From: Ramlibacter rhizophilus
GTDB lineage: Bacteria; Pseudomonadota; Gammaproteobacteria; Burkholderiales; Burkholderiaceae_C
DNA length: 64,000 nt
Reading direction: 5' to 3'
NCBI RefSeq assembly: GCF_004681965.1
Contig: NZ_SMLL01000007.1
Location: 1-64,000, forward strand
Part shown: in pieces, positions 1 to 15,309 of the stretch
How the letters are laid out: each line of letters opens with the position of its first letter
Numbering within the stretch: position 1 is the stretch's first letter
The notes under the pieces: model-generated
The model's input: only the letters and a program-made list of their open reading frames with translations
Told to the model about the DNA's origin: nothing
Database searches by the model: none
Position numbers and translations under genes: made by a program

Positions 1-96
1 ATCAACCCGATCGCCATGGAAGAAGGCCTGCGCTTTGCCATCCGCGAAGGTGGCAAGACCGTCGGCGCCGGCGTCGTCGCCAAGATCATGGAGTAA
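1..96 (+). CDS. tuf: Elongation factor Tu, 3' end (partial)
   Basis: Only the last 31 codons are present; the reading frame enters from the left edge and stops with TAA at 94-96. The tail ([18 protein letters not shown], then KTVGAGVV...KIME) is the conserved C-terminal beta-barrel end of EF-Tu, the GTPase that delivers aminoacyl-tRNA to the ribosome. The downstream order tRNA-Trp, secE, nusG, rplK matches the tuf copy that precedes the beta operon in Burkholderiales, so this is likely tufB-like. The start and GTP-binding domain lie outside the window. Confidence 0.95.
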   Translation: MNPIAMEEGLRFAIREGGKTVGAGVVAKIME

Positions 97-99
97 ACA

Positions 100-134
100 G
101 AACAGGGCGCAGGCAAACAAGCCGCGCCCTGTTC
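100..134. other. 11-bp inverted repeat downstream of tuf
   Basis: GAACAGGGCGC (100-110) pairs perfectly with GCGCCCTGTTC (124-134) across a 13-nt loop, directly after the tuf stop. No T-run follows, so it is not a textbook intrinsic terminator. It could be a weak terminator, or a processing and 3'-end-stabilising hairpin between tuf mRNA and the tRNA-Trp precursor. The structure is seen; the function is inferred. Confidence 0.5.
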
Positions 135-252
135 GTACTGCATGTCCGTAGCGAGCGCCGGCAGGTCGGGTTCAGCGCGCGGAGCCGTACTCCGGTACGG
201 CGAGCACGATGGGCCCGAGATGCCAAGCGCAGCAGGGCAGGCAGACGAACAG

Positions 253-328
253 AGGGGTATAGCTCAATTGGCAGAGCGTCGGTCTCCAAAACCGAAGGTT
301 GTAGGTTCGATTCCTACTGCCCCTGCCA
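253..328 (+). tRNA. tRNA-Trp (CCA anticodon)
   Basis: This is a 76-nt cloverleaf with acceptor AGGGGTA paired to TGCCCCT, then discriminator G and an encoded CCA end (326-328). The anticodon stem TCGGT/ACCGA (279-283/291-295) encloses loop CTCCAAA with anticodon CCA at 286-288. The T-arm contains GGTTCGATTCC. Its place between tuf and secE is the usual one in betaproteobacteria, and it is probably cotranscribed with one or both. Confidence 0.97.
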
Positions 329-472
329 CCTCGGTGGCTTCCGGACGCTGAATCAGACAGGCTCCCCCGGAAAACGAATCGCCCAGTGTGGCGAACCCGA
401 TCCGACCCGCCCTCACCCGGCGGGTCAGTGCCTTGCGAAGGCACCTCGAACAGAAGCAGGAAACACGCCTTC

Positions 473-853
473 ATGGCATCTTCTCAAGTTGAAACCGTGA
501 GCACGGGAGCCGAGAAGGCGAAGCTCGGCGCCGCGCTCTTGCTGGTGGTCGCCGGCGTGGCCGGCTTCTACCTGCTGGGCCGCCAGGGCGCCGTTGCCCA
601 GTGGGGCGCGCTGGCGCTGGCGCTGATCGCGGCCGTTGGCGTGTTCTTCACGGCCGAGCGCGGCAAGGAGCTGGCGGGTTTCGCCAGCGACTCCTGGCGC
701 GAGGTCAAGAAGGTGGTCTGGCCGACCCGCAAGGAGTCGATCCAGGTGACCGCCTACGTGTTTGCCTTCGTGGTGGTCATGGCCTTGTTCCTGTGGGTCA
801 CCGACAAGACCGTCGAGTGGGTGTTCTACGACCTCATCCTGGGCTGGAGATGA
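473..853 (+). CDS. secE: Preprotein translocase subunit SecE
   Basis: SecE is the 126-aa inner-membrane clamp subunit of the SecYEG channel. Two N-terminal hydrophobic segments (about residues 17-35 and 40-58) are followed by the amphipathic signature [18 protein letters not shown] and a C-terminal membrane helix (about 95-115). That is the three-TM form typical of proteobacteria. The ATG at 473 was chosen over an in-frame upstream codon at 386. It follows an AGCAGGAAA-type ribosome site, and the upstream extension is unrelated to SecE. nusG follows with almost no gap, as is standard for the secE-nusG pair. Confidence 0.95.
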   Translation: MASSQVETVSTGAEKAKLGAALLLVVAGVAGFYLLGRQGAVAQWGALALALIAAVGVFFTAERGKELAGFASDSWREVKKVVWPTRKESIQVTAYVFAFVVVMALFLWVTDKTVEWVFYDLILGWR

Positions 854-855
854 AC

Positions 856-1464
856 ATGAGCGATATGGATGCAGCCCCCGACGCCGGGACGCCAGAGGAG
901 GTCCAGGCGGCCCCCGCCAAGCCGGTCAATCCCGACCTGCGCTGGTACGTTGTCCATGCCTATTCGGGCATGGAAAAGGCCGTGGAGCGGAACATCCGCG
1001 AACGCATCAACCGCGCCGGCATGCAGGACATGTTCGGCGAGATCCTGGTGCCGACCGAGGAAGTGGTGGAGATCAAGAACGGCCAGAAGCGCACCTCCGA
1101 GCGCCGCTTCTATCCGGGCTATGTCCTGGTCCAGATGGTCATGAACGACGACACCTGGCACCTGGTCAAGCACACCAACAAGGTCACGGGCTTCGTCGGC
1201 GGTGCCAAGAACCGGCCGGCCCCGATCTCGGAAGACGAGGTCGCCAAGATCCTCGGGCAGATGGAAGAGGGCGTGGAAAAGCCGCGCCACAAGGTGGAGT
1301 TCGTCGTCGGCGAGTACGTGCGCGTCAAGGAAGGCCCGTTCACCGACTTCAACGGCACCGTCGAAGAAGTCAACTACGAAAAGAGCAAGGTCCGCGTGTC
1401 GGTCACGATCTTCGGACGTGCCACGCCCGTGGAACTCGAGTTCAGCCAGGTCGAGAAGACCTGA
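856..1464 (+). CDS. nusG: Transcription termination/antitermination protein NusG
   Basis: NusG binds RNA polymerase to increase processivity and links it to Rho or to ribosomal S10. The NGN domain begins at [19 protein letters not shown] and includes the [12 protein letters not shown] stretch. The KOW domain covers the C-terminal third ([22 protein letters not shown]). The start at 856 (MSDMDAAPD) has GGAG at 846-849 with 6-nt spacing. An ATG at 850 would overlap the secE stop and lacks that spacing. The acidic, Ala/Pro-rich N-terminal extension of about 25 residues is common in Burkholderiales NusG. Confidence 0.95.
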   Translation: MSDMDAAPDAGTPEEVQAAPAKPVNPDLRWYVVHAYSGMEKAVERNIRERINRAGMQDMFGEILVPTEEVVEIKNGQKRTSERRFYPGYVLVQMVMNDDTWHLVKHTNKVTGFVGGAKNRPAPISEDEVAKILGQMEEGVEKPRHKVEFVVGEYVRVKEGPFTDFNGTVEEVNYEKSKVRVSVTIFGRATPVELEFSQVEKT

Positions 1465-1475
1465 GCGGACGTGGC

Positions 1476-1560
1476 GGTTCGCGCTCCTCGACTCGGCGCG
1501 AACCGTTCAATGGCAGTGAGTCGCCCAACCCCGGGGAGCTGGTGGCTTCGAGCCCCAGCG
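1476..1560 (+). promoter_or_regulatory. rplK leader with hairpins, possible L1 autoregulatory site
   Basis: The 121-nt gap between nusG and rplK holds a 9-bp hairpin, GGTTCGCGC (1476-1484) with GCGCGAACC (1496-1504). A second G-rich element follows, GGGGAGCTGGTGGCTTCG at about 1533-1550, with CCCC at 1553-1556. In many bacteria ribosomal protein L1 represses rplK-rplA by binding the leader. The position fits, but I cannot confirm the L1 motif, so the regulatory role is inferred. Confidence 0.35.
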
Positions 1561-1585
1561 TTTGTACCCGCAAGGAGTAGCCACC

Positions 1586-2017
1586 ATGGCTAAGAAAATC
1601 GTCGGCTTCGTCAAGCTGCAAGTGCCGGCGGGCAAGGCCAACCCTTCGCCCCCGATCGGTCCCGCGCTGGGTCAGCGCGGCCTGAACATCATGGAGTTCT
1701 GCAAGGCGTTCAACGCCCAGACCCAGGGCGTCGAGCCCGGGCTGCCGCTGCCGGTGGTGATCACCGCCTACGCGGACAAGAGCTTCACCTTCATCATCAA
1801 GACGCCTCCGGCGACCACCCTGATCAAGAAGGCCATCAAGCTGGACAAGGGCTCCCCGAGGCCCCACACCGACAAGGTCGGCAAGATCACCCGCGCCCAG
1901 CTCGAGGAGATCGCCAAGACCAAGATGAAGGACATGACTGCCGCCGACCTGGACGCCGCCGTGCGCACCATCGCCGGCTCGGCCCGCTCGATGGGCGTGA
2001 ACGTGGAGGGTGTGTAA
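1586..2017 (+). CDS. rplK: 50S ribosomal protein L11
   Basis: L11 is a 143-aa component of the GTPase-associated stalk base; it binds 23S rRNA and is needed for RelA activation. The family start [20 protein letters not shown] and the proline-rich [17 protein letters not shown] segment are clear. The C-terminal rRNA-binding half contains [20 protein letters not shown]. The start was set at ATG 1586 because AAGGAG (1572-1577) lies 8 nt upstream; an upstream in-frame codon at 1562 lacks homology. rplA begins on the base after the stop codon, so the two are translationally coupled. Confidence 0.97.
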   Translation: MAKKIVGFVKLQVPAGKANPSPPIGPALGQRGLNIMEFCKAFNAQTQGVEPGLPLPVVITAYADKSFTFIIKTPPATTLIKKAIKLDKGSPRPHTDKVGKITRAQLEEIAKTKMKDMTAADLDAAVRTIAGSARSMGVNVEGV

Positions 2018-2713
2018 ATGGCCAAGCTGACCAAGAAGCAGAAAGCCCAGCAGGGCAAGGTCGACAGCACCAAGCTGTACGCGCTGACCGATGCGCTCGC
2101 GCTCGTCAAGGAAGCCGCGACCGCCAAGTTCGACGAGTCCATCGACGTGGCCGTGCAGCTGGGCGTGGACGCCAAGAAGTCGGACCAGGTCGTCCGCGGT
2201 GCGGTCGTCATGCCCAACGGCATCGGCAAGAACAAGCGCGTGGCCGTGTTCGCGCAGGGCGCCAAGGCCGATGAAGCCAAGGCCGCCGGCGCTGACGTGG
2301 TCGGCATGGACGACCTGGCTGCCCGCGTGAAGGCCGGCGACATGCCCTTCGACGTGGTCATCGCCGCGCCCGACGCCATGCGCGTGGTCGGAACGCTGGG
2401 CCAGATCCTCGGCCCGCGCGGCCTGATGCCCAACCCCAAGGTCGGCACGGTCACGCCCGACGTCGCCACGGCGGTCAAGAACGCCAAGGCCGGCCAGGTG
2501 CAGTTCCGGGTCGACAAGGCCGGCATCATCCACGCCACCATCGGCCGTCGCTCGTTCGAGGCCGACAAGCTCCAGGGCAACCTGGCCGCGCTGATCGACG
2601 CCCTGAACAAGGCCAAGCCGGCCACGAGCAAGGGCATCTACCTGCGCAAGCTGGCCGTGTCCTCGACCATGGGCATCGGCGTGCGCGTGGACACGCAGAC
2701 CCTGGCCGCCTGA
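2018..2713 (+). CDS. rplA: 50S ribosomal protein L1
   Basis: L1 is a 231-aa protein that forms the mobile L1 stalk near the E site and in many bacteria represses its own operon. Family hallmarks include the basic N-terminus ([12 protein letters not shown]), [40 protein letters not shown] and [18 protein letters not shown]. The ATG directly abuts the rplK TAA, so ribosomes probably reinitiate from rplK. Length and composition are normal for the family. Confidence 0.97.
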   Translation: MAKLTKKQKAQQGKVDSTKLYALTDALALVKEAATAKFDESIDVAVQLGVDAKKSDQVVRGAVVMPNGIGKNKRVAVFAQGAKADEAKAAGADVVGMDDLAARVKAGDMPFDVVIAAPDAMRVVGTLGQILGPRGLMPNPKVGTVTPDVATAVKNAKAGQVQFRVDKAGIIHATIGRRSFEADKLQGNLAALIDALNKAKPATSKGIYLRKLAVSSTMGIGVRVDTQTLAA

Positions 2714-2971
2714 GGCCGGGAACAAGGATTCCAGCCGGTCCCTTCCGGGGCCGGCCGGTGAGGTGGGCTGTCGCGGGCGCGGGTTCCCAAGCGCGCGGCA
2801 GGCCATCCAAGACCGTTGGTGCACGCCCCGGGCGTGCTTAATCGCAAGCGCAGCCAACGCAGATGGCGATCCCGCTGAGGACAGAACGAGAAATTCTGAA
2901 AACAGTTGGTCGCTGCAGAGAAAGGCGTGTCCGAAGGCGCGAGCCGGAGGGCACTTTTGAAGGAGTAGACC
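2714..2971 (+). promoter_or_regulatory. rplJ leader, probable L10-L12 autoregulatory region
   Basis: A 258-nt non-coding gap separates rplA from rplJ. In enterobacteria and many other bacteria the L10(L12)4 complex binds this leader and represses rplJL translation. The gap is GC-rich with several potential stems (for example around CCGGTCCCTTCCGGGGCCGG at 2734-2753) and ends in AAGGAG (2960-2965) ahead of the TTG start. I see no ORF or intrinsic terminator in it. A promoter for rplJL-rpoBC may also lie here. The role is inferred from position and length. Confidence 0.45.
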
Positions 2972-3493
2972 TTGAGTCTGAATCGCAGTGAGAAGCAAGC
3001 GGTCATCGAAGAAGTGACCGGACTCGCCGCACAAGCTCAAACGCTGGTGATGGCGGAATACCGCGGCATCACGGTCGCCGACATGACCAAACTGCGCAAC
3101 GAGGCGCGCGGCAAGGGCGTGAACCTGAGTGTTCTGAAGAACACCCTGGCCCGCCGTGCCGTCGCCGGCAGCGCGTTCGAAGTCGTGTCCGACCAGATGA
3201 CCGGTCCGCTGATCTACGGCTTCTCCGTGGATGCGGTGGCCGCCGCCAAGGTGGTGGCCGACTTCGCGAAGACCAACGACAAGCTGGTCATTCGCGCGGG
3301 CGCATTCGCGGGCAAGGCCCTGGACGTCAACGGCGTCAAGCAGCTGGCGAACATTCCCTCCAAGGAAGTTCTGCTGGCCCAGCTGTGCGGACTGCTGATG
3401 TCGCCCATCTCCCGCACCGCGGTGGTTCTGGGCGCCCTGGCGAGCAAAAAGGGCGAAGGCGCCGAGGCGCCGGCCGAAGCGGCAGCCGCCTGA
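2972..3493 (+). CDS. rplJ: 50S ribosomal protein L10
   Basis: L10 is a 173-aa protein that anchors the L7/L12 dimers to the ribosomal stalk. The N-terminal rRNA-binding domain ([37 protein letters not shown]) and the middle segment KNTLARRAV are typical. The alanine-rich C-terminal helix binds L12. It starts with TTG at 2972, supported by a strong AAGGAG 6 nt upstream and by exact match to the family N-terminus. No ATG or GTG lies nearby in frame. rplL follows 45 nt later. Confidence 0.96.
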   Translation: MSLNRSEKQAVIEEVTGLAAQAQTLVMAEYRGITVADMTKLRNEARGKGVNLSVLKNTLARRAVAGSAFEVVSDQMTGPLIYGFSVDAVAAAKVVADFAKTNDKLVIRAGAFAGKALDVNGVKQLANIPSKEVLLAQLCGLLMSPISRTAVVLGALASKKGEGAEAPAEAAAA

Positions 3494-3538
3494 GTGGGCG
3501 CCCCGCAGTTCAACCAACTTCATTTTTAGGAAATCAAC

Positions 3539-3919
3539 ATGGCATTCGACAAAGACGCATTCCTCACGGCCCTGGACAGCATGACCGTCATGGAACTCAA
3601 TGACCTGGTCAAGGCGATCGAGGAGAAGTTCGGCGTGAGCGCCGCCGCGATGGCCGCTCCCGCCGCCGGTGGCGCCGGTGGTGCCGCCGCCCCGGCCGCC
3701 GAAGAGAAGACTGAGTTCACCGTGCAGCTGCTGGAAGCCGGCGCCAACAAGGTGTCGGTCATCAAGGCCGTGCGCGAACTCACCGGCCTGGGCCTGAAGG
3801 AAGCCAAGGACCTGGTGGACGGCGCGCCCAAGGCCGTCAAGGAAGGCATCGCCAAGGCCGACGCCGAAGCAGCCAAGAAGAAGCTGGAAGAAGCCGGCGC
3901 CAAAGTCGAGCTCAAGTAA
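3539..3919 (+). CDS. rplL: 50S ribosomal protein L7/L12
   Basis: This is the 126-aa stalk protein that recruits translational GTPases. The N-terminal dimerisation/L10-binding helices ([22 protein letters not shown]) are joined by an Ala/Gly/Pro hinge (about residues 38-55) to the C-terminal factor-binding domain ([20 protein letters not shown]). That domain ends in [14 protein letters not shown]. An AGGAAA ribosome site precedes the ATG. A 307-nt leader separates it from rpoB. Confidence 0.97.
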   Translation: MAFDKDAFLTALDSMTVMELNDLVKAIEEKFGVSAAAMAAPAAGGAGGAAAPAAEEKTEFTVQLLEAGANKVSVIKAVRELTGLGLKEAKDLVDGAPKAVKEGIAKADAEAAKKKLEEAGAKVELK

Positions 3920-4226
3920 ACCGGTCCGGGGCTACTACGCCCCGTCTCCGATTTACACGCCACTGGCTGGAGGACCGAAAAGGCCTCCAGCCATTGGTGC
4001 CTCTTGGGATGACCTGAGAACGCACCCGAAAAGACTGGTCCAATACGCGGTTCCCCAGTTTTTTCGAGTGTCTTCTGACCCCGACTGCAGAAGACGCCCT
4101 TGGTTCGGGCGATGTGCAATGCATCGCCGTCCGCCATGGTTGGTAGTGGCCAACCCACCAAGCTGGTCGAGCCCCCCGCGCGGCTCGACGCGACAGTTGC
4201 GCAAGAGCTCATAGCCCGGAGATCTC
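3920..4226 (+). promoter_or_regulatory. rplL-rpoB intergenic leader with a 10-bp hairpin
   Basis: This 307-nt gap has no plausible ORF. TGGCTGGAGG (3964-3973) pairs perfectly with CCTCCAGCCA (3984-3993) across a 10-nt loop, and a smaller GGGGC/GCCCC stem lies just before it. A TTTTTT run at about 4059-4064 is not adjacent to a strong stem. In enterobacteria this gap holds a partial attenuator and an RNase III site that set the rplL:rpoB ratio. A similar role here is inferred. Confidence 0.45.
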
Positions 4227-8339
<4,113 letters not shown>

Positions 8340-8352
8340 TGGCCCACCCCCG

Positions 8353-8416
8353 AAGCGCCTTCGGCGCCTCCCCCTTGAGGGGGCGCAGCCAGCGGCCCGG
8401 CAAAGCCGGATCCGCC
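8353..8416. repeat. Compound palindromic intergenic repeat between rpoB and rpoC
   Basis: Three adjacent palindromes fill most of the rpoB-rpoC gap. They are AAGCGCCTTCGGCGCCT (8353-8369), CCCCCTTGAGGGGG (8370-8383) and a GGCCCGG-CAAA-GCCGG-type stem (about 8394-8410). From memory, this composite resembles a short palindromic element dispersed between genes in Comamonadaceae genomes; I cannot count copies here. It could form stacked hairpins in the rpoBC mRNA without a U-tract. Confidence 0.6.
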
Positions 8417-8483
8417 GCTGCCCCGAATGATCCCGTGGGTGCCATGTACCGCGCCGTCAACGAATAACGAAGGGAAAGAGTTC

Positions 8484-12710
<4,227 letters not shown>

Positions 12711-12733
12711 GCCGGGTGCGCCTGTGGCGCGAT

Positions 12734-12768
12734 GCCCCGCGACCGGATGCCCGGCGCGGGGCGTTTTT
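12734..12768 (+). terminator. Rho-independent terminator after rpoC
   Basis: GCCCCGCG (12734-12741) pairs with CGCGGGGC (12755-12762), followed by G and TTTTT (12764-12768). Stem, short loop and U-tract are all present 24 nt after the rpoC stop, so this is a convincing end to the rpoBC transcript. Confidence 0.9.
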
Positions 12769-12834
12769 CATTCAGGCCAGGCGCGCGCCGGCGGCGGCCG
12801 GTCGCGACGCTCGCGCTTGGTAAGCTCGCCGCCC

Positions 12835-13389
12835 ATGACGCGCACCCTTCTCGGCTGGATGGCCGTCGCCGTGCTGGTCTTCTGGTCGGTCGGCGCGTAC
12901 AACCGTCTCGTGCGCCTGCGCGCGGATGCCCGGACCGCCTTCTCGGCGGTCGATGCCCATTGGCAGCAGGAGCTCGGCCTCATCGACTCGCTGCTTTCAC
13001 CGGACGAACCCATGCCCGACTCCCTCTTCCCCGGCGAGGGCCGGCCTTCGTTCTGGGACGGCCTGCGCGGCGCCGGCCTGCAGCTGTCGGCCGCGCTCGC
13101 CGCGTCGCGCGTGCGGCCGCTGGAGCCCGCGCGCATCGAGGCGCTCGCCGCGGCCGTCGGCGTGATGCGCCTGGCCTGGGAGCGGGTGGAGCGCGAGGAC
13201 GCCCACGACCTGGCGGGGCCGCGCCTGCCGGACACCCTGGCCGCGTCGCGCATGCAGCTCGCCGTGCAGGGCCAGGCGGCCATCGACCAGTTCAACGAAG
13301 CGGTGCGAAGGTACAACCACGCCGTCGCCCAGTTCCCGGCGGCGGTCCTCGCCTGGATCTTCGGCTTCAGGCCGGCGCGGACGCTGTGA
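12835..13389 (+). CDS. LemA family protein (divergent)
   Basis: The protein has 184 residues. An N-terminal hydrophobic segment (about residues 2-20) is followed by YNRLVRLRADARTAFSAVDA, which matches the LemA pattern of YN.LV.LR plus a long helical bundle. The C-terminal RRYNHAVAQFPAAVLAWIFGF is also LemA-like. LemA proteins are membrane-anchored helical proteins of unclear function. The ATG at 12835 was chosen because upstream in-frame codons run into the rpoC terminator. Its stop overlaps the rsmB GTG start by 3 nt, so the two are coupled. Confidence 0.7.
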   Translation: MTRTLLGWMAVAVLVFWSVGAYNRLVRLRADARTAFSAVDAHWQQELGLIDSLLSPDEPMPDSLFPGEGRPSFWDGLRGAGLQLSAALAASRVRPLEPARIEALAAAVGVMRLAWERVEREDAHDLAGPRLPDTLAASRMQLAVQGQAAIDQFNEAVRRYNHAVAQFPAAVLAWIFGFRPARTL

Positions 13390-14735
13390 GCGTGACCCCC
13401 CACGAAGCGCCGCCGCTGTGGCGCCAGCTGCAGGCCGCGGCCGCCGTGTTCCAGGCCGTGCGCGCGGGCGGCTCGGCGACCCCGGCGATCGCGGCCGTGC
13501 CGCCGGCCCTGCGTGGCGGGGTCCAGGCGCTCGCCTTCCAGTCCCTGCGCCAGCTGGGCCGTGCCGAGGCCCTGCGCAGCGCCCTGGCGCGCCGGCCCCC
13601 GCCCGCGGCGGCCGATGCGCTCCTGTGCACCGCGCTGGCCCTGGCCTGGGACGAAGCCGCCGCGCCCTACGACGCGCACACCCTCGTCAACCAGGCCGTG
13701 GAGGCCGCCAAGCGCCAGCGCAGTACCCAGCCCCAGGCCGGCTTCGTCAACGCCTGCCTGCGCCGCTTCCTGCGCGAGCGCGAGGCACTGGTCGCGGCCA
13801 CGGATGCCGAGCCGCGCGCCCGGTGGAACCATCCGCCGTGGTGGATCGACCGGCTGCAGCGGGACCACCCCACCACGTGGCAGGAGGTTCTGCAGGCGGG
13901 CAACGCGCCCGCGCCCCTGGTCCTGCGCGTGAACGTGGCCGCCTGGACGGTCGATGCAGCGTGGCAGGCGCTGGCCGAGGCGGGCATCGAATCGCAGCGC
14001 GTCGGCGCCGCGGCGCTGCGCCTGGAACGGCCGCGTCCGGTCACCGAGCTGCCGGGCTTCGCGCAGGGGCGCCTCTCGGTGCAGGACGCGGCGGCGCAGC
14101 TGGCGGCGCCCCTGCTGCTCGGCGCCATCCCGCGCGAGCAGGCGGCCCGCCTGCGCGTCCTGGACGCCTGCGCCGCGCCCGGGGGCAAGACCGCGCACCT
14201 GCTGGAGCTCGGCGTGACGGACCTCACTGCGCTCGACGTGGACCCGGCGCGCTGCGCACGCATCCACGAGAACCTCGCGCGGCTGGGCCTGTCCGCGCGC
14301 GTGCTCGCGGCCGACGCGGGCGATCCCGCGGCCTGGTGGGACGGCGAGCCCTACGATGCCATCCTGCTGGATGCGCCCTGCACGGCCTCGGGCATCGTGC
14401 GGCGGCACCCCGACGTCCGCTGGCTGCGCCGCGACAGCGACGTCGCCGCGCTTGCGACCGTCCAGGCGCGGCTCCTGGCCACGCTGTGGCCCCTGCTGCG
14501 GTCCGGCGGCCGCTTGCTCTACTGCACCTGCTCGGTCTTCAAGGCCGAAGGCGAAGACACGATCCGTTCGTTTCTTGCGCACAACACCGACGCTTTTTCG
14601 CTGCCCGCGCCCGGGCATTTGCTTCCCCGCGCGGGGGCGAACGCCCCGGCCCTCCCGGACAATCTCCCGAGTGATCACGACGGTTTTTATTACGCACTGC
14701 TGCAGAAGCGTTCGTCGGCTCACCTGGTGGCTTGA
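13386..14735 (+). CDS. rsmB: 16S rRNA (cytosine-967-C5)-methyltransferase RsmB
   Basis: This is a 449-aa SAM-dependent methyltransferase that modifies C967 of 16S rRNA. An N-terminal NusB-like RNA-binding domain (about residues 10-150, with DAHTLVNQAVEAAKRQ and GFVNACLRRFLRER) precedes the catalytic fold. SAM motif I is DACAAPGGKTAHLLEL; motif IV is LLDAPCTASGIVRRHPD, and a second conserved cysteine sits in LLYCTCSVFKAEGE. The GTG at 13386 overlaps the lemA-like stop. A second GTG at 13392 is also possible. The 3' end overlaps the next gene by about 65 nt. Confidence 0.93.
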   Translation: MSVTPHEAPPLWRQLQAAAAVFQAVRAGGSATPAIAAVPPALRGGVQALAFQSLRQLGRAEALRSALARRPPPAAADALLCTALALAWDEAAAPYDAHTLVNQAVEAAKRQRSTQPQAGFVNACLRRFLREREALVAATDAEPRARWNHPPWWIDRLQRDHPTTWQEVLQAGNAPAPLVLRVNVAAWTVDAAWQALAEAGIESQRVGAAALRLERPRPVTELPGFAQGRLSVQDAAAQLAAPLLLGAIPREQAARLRVLDACAAPGGKTAHLLELGVTDLTALDVDPARCARIHENLARLGLSARVLAADAGDPAAWWDGEPYDAILLDAPCTASGIVRRHPDVRWLRRDSDVAALATVQARLLATLWPLLRSGGRLLYCTCSVFKAEGEDTIRSFLAHNTDAFSLPAPGHLLPRAGANAPALPDNLPSDHDGFYYALLQKRSSAHLVA

Positions 14736-15309
14736 CCGGCCGCTGCTGCTCGCCGGCCTGCTGCTGATGCTGGCGCTGCCCGCGAGCGCCGAGCCGACCG
14801 ACATTTCCGTCATGCAGGTCGAGCGCGCGGACAAGGGCCTGGTGCTTTCGGCGCAGGTGCGCTTCGAGCTGCCTGCCGTGGTCGAGGACGCGCTCCTCAA
14901 GGGCATCCCCATGGTCTTCGTCGCCGAGGCGACGGTGCTGAAGGACCGCTGGTACTGGTACGACAAGGAGGTGGCACAGGCCACGCGCTACATGCGCCTG
15001 TCCTACCAGCCGCTCACGCGTCGCTGGCGACTGCAGGTCTCCAGCACCCCCATCACCGCCGGCGGACTCACGCTGGGGCAGAACTTCGACGCCCGCGAGG
15101 AGGCGCTCGCGGCGCTGCAACGCATCTCCGGATGGAAGATCGCCGCCGATGCCGAGATCGACCCCGGTGCGGTCCACCGCGTCGTGCTGCGCTTCGCGCT
15201 GGACGTCTCGCAATTGCCGCGTCCCTTCCAGATCGGCGTGGTGGGCCAACCCGAGTGGAGCATCTCGGCCACGGAAGCCGCGCGCGTACCGCCGGAGGGC
15301 GCCCGGTGA
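14671..15309 (+). CDS. DUF4390 domain-containing exported protein
   Basis: This 212-aa protein has an N-terminal hydrophobic export segment (PLLLAGLLLMLALPASAEP, cleavage likely after Ala). The mature part has WYWYDKEVAQATRYMRLSYQPLTRRWR, followed by a LQRISGWKIA segment, typical of DUF4390, whose function is unknown. In Burkholderiales this gene regularly sits between rsmB and an NtrY-like kinase, as here. The start is uncertain: GTG 14671 lies inside rsmB and is the only good codon that leaves a full signal peptide. The stop overlaps the next GTG by 3 nt. Confidence 0.8.
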   Translation: MITTVFITHCCRSVRRLTWWLDRPLLLAGLLLMLALPASAEPTDISVMQVERADKGLVLSAQVRFELPAVVEDALLKGIPMVFVAEATVLKDRWYWYDKEVAQATRYMRLSYQPLTRRWRLQVSSTPITAGGLTLGQNFDAREEALAALQRISGWKIAADAEIDPGAVHRVVLRFALDVSQLPRPFQIGVVGQPEWSISATEAARVPPEGAR

